Shown here: piece after piece, positions 59,882-64,000 of the stretch
Position numbering within the stretch: position 1 is the first letter of the stretch
Layout: every line of letters begins with the position of its first letter
From: Marinobacter sp. F3R08
GTDB lineage: Bacteria > Pseudomonadota > Gammaproteobacteria > Pseudomonadales > Oleiphilaceae
Length of the DNA: 64,000 nt
Assembly (NCBI RefSeq): GCF_018860425.1
Contig: NZ_JAHKPI010000025.1
Location: 838,524 to 902,523 of the forward strand
Reading direction: 5' to 3'
The notes under the pieces: model-generated
Databases searched by the model: none
Told to the model about the DNA's origin: nothing
Seen by the model: the letters and a program-made list of their open reading frames with translations, nothing else
Program-made: the position numbers and the translations under genes

Positions 59882-60892
59882 ATGTGCCGATACCCGATCA
59901 AACTGCGGATGCCTCTGTGTGTATTAATTGCTGCTTCGGTCACCCTCCCCGGGATGTCCCATGCCGATTTGCTGAGTGTCGCCTGGGACAATGATTTACT
60001 GACGGGTTCAGACCGGGGTTACACCAACGGCCTCATGATCTCCTACCTCACTGACCCGATCCAGAATCACGAAGCTCACTCTTCCGGTCTTGTTGGCACA
60101 GCTGCAAACACCCTGGGCGCTCTGCCCGGAGTTTCTTCCCCGGGACAGCAACAGGCGCTGGCCTTCAGTCTGAGGCAGCTTATGGTAACGCCTGCCAACA
60201 TTGCGGCCACGCCACCAGACACAAACGATTTGCCCTATGCCGGCTTTCTCTCTGCCAGCGCTACGTTATGGAGCTGGAATACCGACACAATTACAGGCTA
60301 TGGCGTTCACTTGGGAGTTATTGGCCCCGAGAGCGGTGCGGCGGCTTCCCAGAAGTGGGTCCACAAACTGACGGGAAGCCAAAAGCCAAGGGGATGGGAT
60401 TCCCAGCTGGGCACCGATGTCATCGGGGGCATCCAGGGAGCCCACGGGCGCAAACTGATACAATACGGTTCATCAGATGAGCTGCAACAAGAGCTCTCGC
60501 TCGTTGGTTCTGCAACCCTTTCAAGCTTTCGAACCAGTCTCAGATTCGGAACCGTTTGGCGTACCGGGCACAATCTACCAGTGAATTTCTTACCCGACTA
60601 CGCCAGCTCTTCCTCCACTATAGGGTTGCCGGGCGCTCTTGATAGCAACGGCCCCGGATGGTCAGTTTTCATAGGGTTAGGCCTTGAAGCTGTTCCCTAC
60701 TCCTATCTCGATAAAAACTCCGGGCGTTACCGGTTCGAGGAGAGCCTGTTTCAGGGCCACGCCGGAATTGGTGCCACGATGCTTTGGGAAAAGCTGCAAC
60801 TGTCGCTGATCCTTCGAGCAACCACGGGAGAAGAAGAAACCAATAAAGAGAACTTCACCTTTGGAAGCCTCTCAGCAATATGGGCTTTATAA
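59882..60892 (+). CDS. LpxR-like outer-membrane lipid A deacylase (DUF2219)
   Basis: About 336 residues: signal peptide (PLCVLIAASVTLPGMSHA) and an outer-membrane beta-barrel with LpxR family motifs: VAWDNDLLTGSDRGYTNG (N/D and calcium-type residues), NDLPYAGFLSASATLWSW and LGVIGPESG, ending in an aromatic/leucine C-terminus. LpxR removes the 3'-acyloxyacyl chain of lipid A. The second motif normally W-G-W-D-x-Q reads RGWDSQLG here. ATG 59882 follows GAGAAAG and gives the best signal peptide. It is divergent from mksB. Confidence 0.83.
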   Translation: MCRYPIKLRMPLCVLIAASVTLPGMSHADLLSVAWDNDLLTGSDRGYTNGLMISYLTDPIQNHEAHSSGLVGTAANTLGALPGVSSPGQQQALAFSLRQLMVTPANIAATPPDTNDLPYAGFLSASATLWSWNTDTITGYGVHLGVIGPESGAAASQKWVHKLTGSQKPRGWDSQLGTDVIGGIQGAHGRKLIQYGSSDELQQELSLVGSATLSSFRTSLRFGTVWRTGHNLPVNFLPDYASSSSTIGLPGALDSNGPGWSVFIGLGLEAVPYSYLDKNSGRYRFEESLFQGHAGIGATMLWEKLQLSLILRATTGEEETNKENFTFGSLSAIWAL

Positions 60893-60979
60893 ATAGCCCG
60901 CTTCACGCTTGATGCAGTGCACTGGCTCCAGAGACAGCCGCAATTCAGTGGTCGTAAAAAACCTGGAACGGAGAGTGCG

Positions 60980-61798
60980 ATGACAAAACTAGCCCTGGTA
61001 ACCGGTGCCAGCACCGGCATTGGCCGCGAGACCTGCGACCTCTTTGCCCGGAATGGCTACAGAGTAATAGCGCTGTCCCGAGAGCCCAGTGGCCTAGAGT
61101 CCGCAGCCCTGGAGTTGGCGTTGGATCTTGAATCCTTCGAGCAGATTGAGTGGCTTGCAGATGCACTGGACGCCGAAATTGCGGGCGCCGAACGGGTTAT
61201 TCTGGTGAACAACTCGGGTTACGGACAATTCGGCGCGCTTCGCGACCTGTCCGAATCCATGTGGCAAAAGCAGTTCAGCACCCACGTATTCGGCCCGATC
61301 AAGCTGGCTGCTGTCTGTCTAAGGCTCTGCGAGCAACACGGTATACCCTTGCGGGTTATCGCCGTAAGCTCCGTGCTCTCCATTGTGCCCCAACAAATGA
61401 AAGGCGCCTATTGTGCTGCGAAATCCGCGATGAACGCGGCTCACGACAGCTTCTGGTTCGATGAAAAGGGCAGTAATAGCCTGGAGAGTGTTTCGCTGGT
61501 GCTTCCAGGGCCCGTGAAGACACAGTTCAGAGAGCATGCGCTGGCCGCTTTACAGCCCGTGATTGGTAACGCGGGCTCAGAGCACCAGAACAAGTACGAA
61601 GCAATGGCAGCGTCACTCGCGCCAGGGGCTAAAATGAAGCCCTTTACAGCCAGTGCGGCCGACGTTGCCGAAAAGATTTTCAGGGCTGCAGAAGCTGTGC
61701 GGTCCAAGCCTCGATATCTGGTTACACCGCAGACTTATCTTGCTGCTTTTATCACTCGATTTCTGCCCTGCTCTATGCAGCGGAGAATGTTGGGGTAG
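60980..61798 (+). CDS. short-chain dehydrogenase/reductase (SDR)
   Basis: A 272-residue classical SDR: nucleotide motif TGASTGIGRE (residues about 8-17), VNNSGYGQFG, the catalytic triad Ser in VIAVSSVLS, Tyr and Lys in GAYCAAKSAM, and PGPVKTQF. The product may reduce or oxidise a small alcohol or carbonyl; the substrate is not readable. GGAGAG lies before ATG 60980. It sits between the LpxR-like gene and the convergent methyltransferase-HNH gene. Confidence 0.87.
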   Translation: MTKLALVTGASTGIGRETCDLFARNGYRVIALSREPSGLESAALELALDLESFEQIEWLADALDAEIAGAERVILVNNSGYGQFGALRDLSESMWQKQFSTHVFGPIKLAAVCLRLCEQHGIPLRVIAVSSVLSIVPQQMKGAYCAAKSAMNAAHDSFWFDEKGSNSLESVSLVLPGPVKTQFREHALAALQPVIGNAGSEHQNKYEAMAASLAPGAKMKPFTASAADVAEKIFRAAEAVRSKPRYLVTPQTYLAAFITRFLPCSMQRRMLG

Positions 61799-61900
61799 AG
61801 TCCCGAGGCTTCGCCTACAAACAGGACATCTGTTTTCGTGATTGAGCCCACGCAAAGCTCGCTATATGGCGAGAGAACGACAGTCCATCGCCCATCTGAT

Positions 61901-63583
61901 TTACACGCCCAACCACTCTGCCAGCTGAAGATTGGCTTTCAGCCTCAATCGCTGCTGAAGCATTCCCTCAAAAACGCCTTCCACGGATCGTTCCTGCCCC
62001 AACAATGGTAGCGAGGCCTCGGCCTCTGAGAAGAACTGCTCTTCGCGAGGCGTGCCCACAATGGCTTGCTCCCACCAGTTCACTATTCGAGGGTGCGCTT
62101 CCTTGAGCAGCAGGTCCCCGGGCAGCTTTTCGGACTTCGAAGCGTTCGCTGTATGAGTTGCTGGCATCAGATTCCAGAGATCGTTGTTGTTCCAACGCGA
62201 CCAAGGAAAACAGTGGTCAACGTCAAACCGCTTCGTTTTGAGACTCTGTGCTGTCCATACGCACTCGACTTTGCCGGTCTGCAGCTGCTGTTGAACCAGT
62301 TGACGGACAGCTGACGTATCGCGCCGACCTTCAACCCACTGTAAACCACGATGGTAGACATCCATGGAATAACGCAGATCCCAGCTACCCATCAAATCAA
62401 TCCATTCATTAACAATCGCAGGCTCAATCCAGCACGCATAGCGACTGAATGCATCCCAAAGAAATGAAGGAACGCGGAAGGTACCGAACCGGGAAAGCGT
62501 TGCTTTGTCCAAACGCACAGGTGCCTTCCTGATGGTCATTCTGGCCGAACCGGCCTCGAAGATCTGACGGTTACTGCCGGGCCAGGTCGTGAAATGTGCG
62601 GGGTTCTTGAGAATGGTCGAGCAAGCGTCCCGGATAGCGCGCAGGACTACCGGAGCAACATCCGCCGACAGCGACATCCCCACTCTGAAATCCAGAGGCG
62701 TGAAACTCTGCAGCCTGAAGAAATCCTCCGTCGCAAAGCCATAGCCACGGCTACCTGGCGCTTGCCTCAGCTCATGCCGGAGAACCAGTGGGTGATAAAG
62801 CATAATCCAGAACAGCCCGACTGCACCAAGCGGAATATCCACCCAATCATCGGTACGTTTAAGAGCCAGACCAGGGGCGCCATCAGCAATCCGGACAAGG
62901 GTTCGCAGTAAACCCAGCTTGTAAGTCGACGACTTATTATCGTTAACGATGATGTGACGGACTGTCGGCAATGCGCCTGTGCCATCGTCTGCCAAGCGAA
63001 AAGCCAGAGTCTCCCAGGAAACTTCGTCCCTTTGGAGCTCATCCTTCTTGCGCCCGACCGGCAACGGAAGCGGGATCAGTGCTCGGCGTTTGGCGAAACC
63101 CTCCAGCTCTTCCCTGCTGACATCGTAAAAACGCCGTTCGCCGTCACCTGGTCCATGCCGAAGCGTAATCACCAGCATTCCACCGGGTGCCAAAAGCTCA
63201 GTCAGGATTCGAAAAGCACGTTCACGATCAGATGGCGGGATATGCATCCAGACTGCGGAAACAAGAATAAGATCGAAGCGATAGCTCAACTTCCGGATCT
63301 TACCTAGATCGGGCAATTGATCGTCTAACCAGTGAATGCTCTGATTGTGAGTGGAGGCCTGCCCCAAGTCGCGTAGGCCAGCTGCCGGCTCTACCGCAAC
63401 AACGTCCCAGCCCCGTGTTGCAAGAGCGCCGGAATCGCGACCGCTGCCTGCGCCCACATCGAGAGCAAGGCCTGCTTTATCGCCAAGGAAGGAGAGCCAG
63501 TCTTGGTGAACCTGTTCGAAGGTCAGGGACTGGTATTGGGTGAAGAAGTTTTGGGCGTTTTTGTTGTAGGGACCGTAACTCAT
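61901..63583 (-). CDS. SAM methyltransferase-HNH endonuclease fusion
   Basis: About 560 residues with two joined enzymes. Residues 1-200 are a class I methyltransferase: motif I LALDVGAGSGRDSGALATRGW, acidic loop VVAVEPAAG, motif IV region LILVSAVWMHIPPSDR and LAPGGMLVITLRHG. It has no NPPY/DPPY or PCQ motif, so it is not a canonical DNA base methylase. Residues about 200-430 are unrecognised. The C-terminal part is an HNH nuclease: VECVWTAQSL, FDVDHCFPWSRW, NNNDLWNLMPATHTANASKS. It starts by ATGA overlap with the helicase gene upstream. Defence or DNA-end processing with that helicase is inference. It ends convergent with an SDR gene. Confidence 0.8.
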   Translation of the reverse strand: MSYGPYNKNAQNFFTQYQSLTFEQVHQDWLSFLGDKAGLALDVGAGSGRDSGALATRGWDVVAVEPAAGLRDLGQASTHNQSIHWLDDQLPDLGKIRKLSYRFDLILVSAVWMHIPPSDRERAFRILTELLAPGGMLVITLRHGPGDGERRFYDVSREELEGFAKRRALIPLPLPVGRKKDELQRDEVSWETLAFRLADDGTGALPTVRHIIVNDNKSSTYKLGLLRTLVRIADGAPGLALKRTDDWVDIPLGAVGLFWIMLYHPLVLRHELRQAPGSRGYGFATEDFFRLQSFTPLDFRVGMSLSADVAPVVLRAIRDACSTILKNPAHFTTWPGSNRQIFEAGSARMTIRKAPVRLDKATLSRFGTFRVPSFLWDAFSRYACWIEPAIVNEWIDLMGSWDLRYSMDVYHRGLQWVEGRRDTSAVRQLVQQQLQTGKVECVWTAQSLKTKRFDVDHCFPWSRWNNNDLWNLMPATHTANASKSEKLPGDLLLKEAHPRIVNWWEQAIVGTPREEQFFSEAEASLPLLGQERSVEGVFEGMLQQRLRLKANLQLAEWLGV

Positions 63584-64000
63584 GCCGCCGCCAGCTTCGC
63601 TGCCTGCTGCCACATAAAGTTCGGCATCGGCGTTCGGAGTTTCCAGGTAATACTCATCGGCTGGGAACCGGTGTGAGACACGTAATCCACCTCACCATAA
63701 TTCACAAACCCCATCGTGCGACCATATTCGTCTTTCGCCTGCTCTCTTACAAACAAGAGCAACCGCTTGTTGATGGCTTGGTGTTGAATATAGTCCTTCC
63801 CTTTACCACGGTCAGGCCGGGAACTGTTTTGCGACTGCCAGTGGAATAACTGCTCATTGATAGCGTAGTCGTGGTACATAGTGGTTGGGGAGAACTGCTT
63901 TTCGTTTTTGTCCAAGGTGACAAACAGCAGCTCAATATTTTGATCCTGAATGACATATACACCTTCCCTCGATGGTGGCTGATGCTCGAACGTCATCGCA
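63580..64000 (-). CDS. DUF3427-containing DEAD-type helicase, C-terminal fragment
   Basis: Only the last about 140 codons are inside the window; the gene runs off the right edge on the minus strand. They form the DUF3427 domain found at the C-terminus of superfamily 2 helicases, often with an N-terminal phospholipase D nuclease: REGVYVIQDQNIELLFVTLDK, NEKQFSPTTMYHDYAINEQL, FHWQSQNSSRPD, GFVNYGEVDYVSHTGSQP, MSITWKLRTPMP. Its stop codon overlaps the start of the methyltransferase-HNH gene (ATGA). The ATG near 63996 is an internal codon, not a proven start. Confidence 0.82.
   Translation of the reverse strand, partial: AMTFEHQPPSREGVYVIQDQNIELLFVTLDKNEKQFSPTTMYHDYAINEQLFHWQSQNSSRPDRGKGKDYIQHQAINKRLLLFVREQAKDEYGRTMGFVNYGEVDYVSHTGSQPMSITWKLRTPMPNFMWQQAAKLAAA

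Noticed and set aside
61901..63583. Standard DNA methyltransferase of a restriction-modification system
   Set aside because: The methyltransferase part has motif I but neither an N6/N4 (D/N-PPY) nor a C5 (PCQ, ENV) catalytic motif.
1..64000. CRISPR arrays, tRNA or rRNA genes, insertion sequences
   Set aside because: No regularly spaced direct repeats, no cloverleaf-like sequences and no transposase or terminal inverted repeats were recognised.

Overview
The window is a dense, about 90% coding stretch of a Gram-negative chromosome. Outer-membrane proteins, a type II secretion locus, Mqo, MksBEF, cytochrome c', and small DUF465 and DUF1127 genes all point to a marine gammaproteobacterium. Marinobacter or a close relative is my best guess from gene content and style. 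That is inference; no 16S or tRNA is present to anchor it.

Region by region: 1-6.9 kb holds small redox and stress genes (end of a DUF606 exporter, glutaredoxin, a lipoamide-dehydrogenase-type flavoprotein, NrtS, an NTF2-like protein, thioredoxin, a YHS protein) with AraC and LysR regulators. 7-14.4 kb pairs malate:quinone oxidoreductase with a divergent branched-chain 2-oxoacid dehydrogenase operon (E1alpha, E1beta, E2). That operon lacks E3 and ends in a Hanks-type kinase gene. 14.4-17.7 kb is a periplasmic binding protein and chemoreceptor pair behind an array of three 18-bp palindromes. 17.7-20 kb carries DUF1127, DUF465, fabH and yebG, the last with a perfect LexA box. 20-25 kb is the DabAB inorganic-carbon accumulation system with a divergent LysR regulator. 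25-28.5 kb has a Baeyer-Villiger-type monooxygenase, a GntR regulator and a BASS-like transporter. 29-34.3 kb is a TonB-dependent receptor, periplasmic binding protein and hybrid histidine kinase operon. 34.3-36.4 kb has glutathione reductase and an acetyltransferase.

36.5-45 kb is a type II secretion locus: gspE-M on the minus strand and gspC divergent on the plus strand, with no gspD in sight. 45-50 kb is an alkyl-DHAP-synthase-like oxidase, GlpD-like dehydrogenase and FGGY kinase operon. 50-52.9 kb has cytochrome c', cytochrome b561 and a D-amino-acid dehydrogenase gene controlled by a tandem glycine riboswitch. 53-59.7 kb has a PAS-GGDEF-EAL protein and an MksB-MksF-MksE condensin operon. 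59.8-61.8 kb has an LpxR-like lipid A deacylase and a short-chain dehydrogenase. The right edge (61.9-64 kb) is a methyltransferase-HNH fusion translationally coupled to the C-terminus of a DUF3427 helicase. This is the strongest candidate for an undescribed defence or DNA-processing system.

Two themes recur. Periplasmic binding proteins appear to feed membrane signal transducers twice (14.6-17.7 kb and 31.4-34.3 kb). Several operons carry an extra regulatory layer: a kinase in the bkd operon, a riboswitch on dadA, palindromes and leader hairpins elsewhere. No rRNA, tRNA, CRISPR array or insertion sequence was seen.
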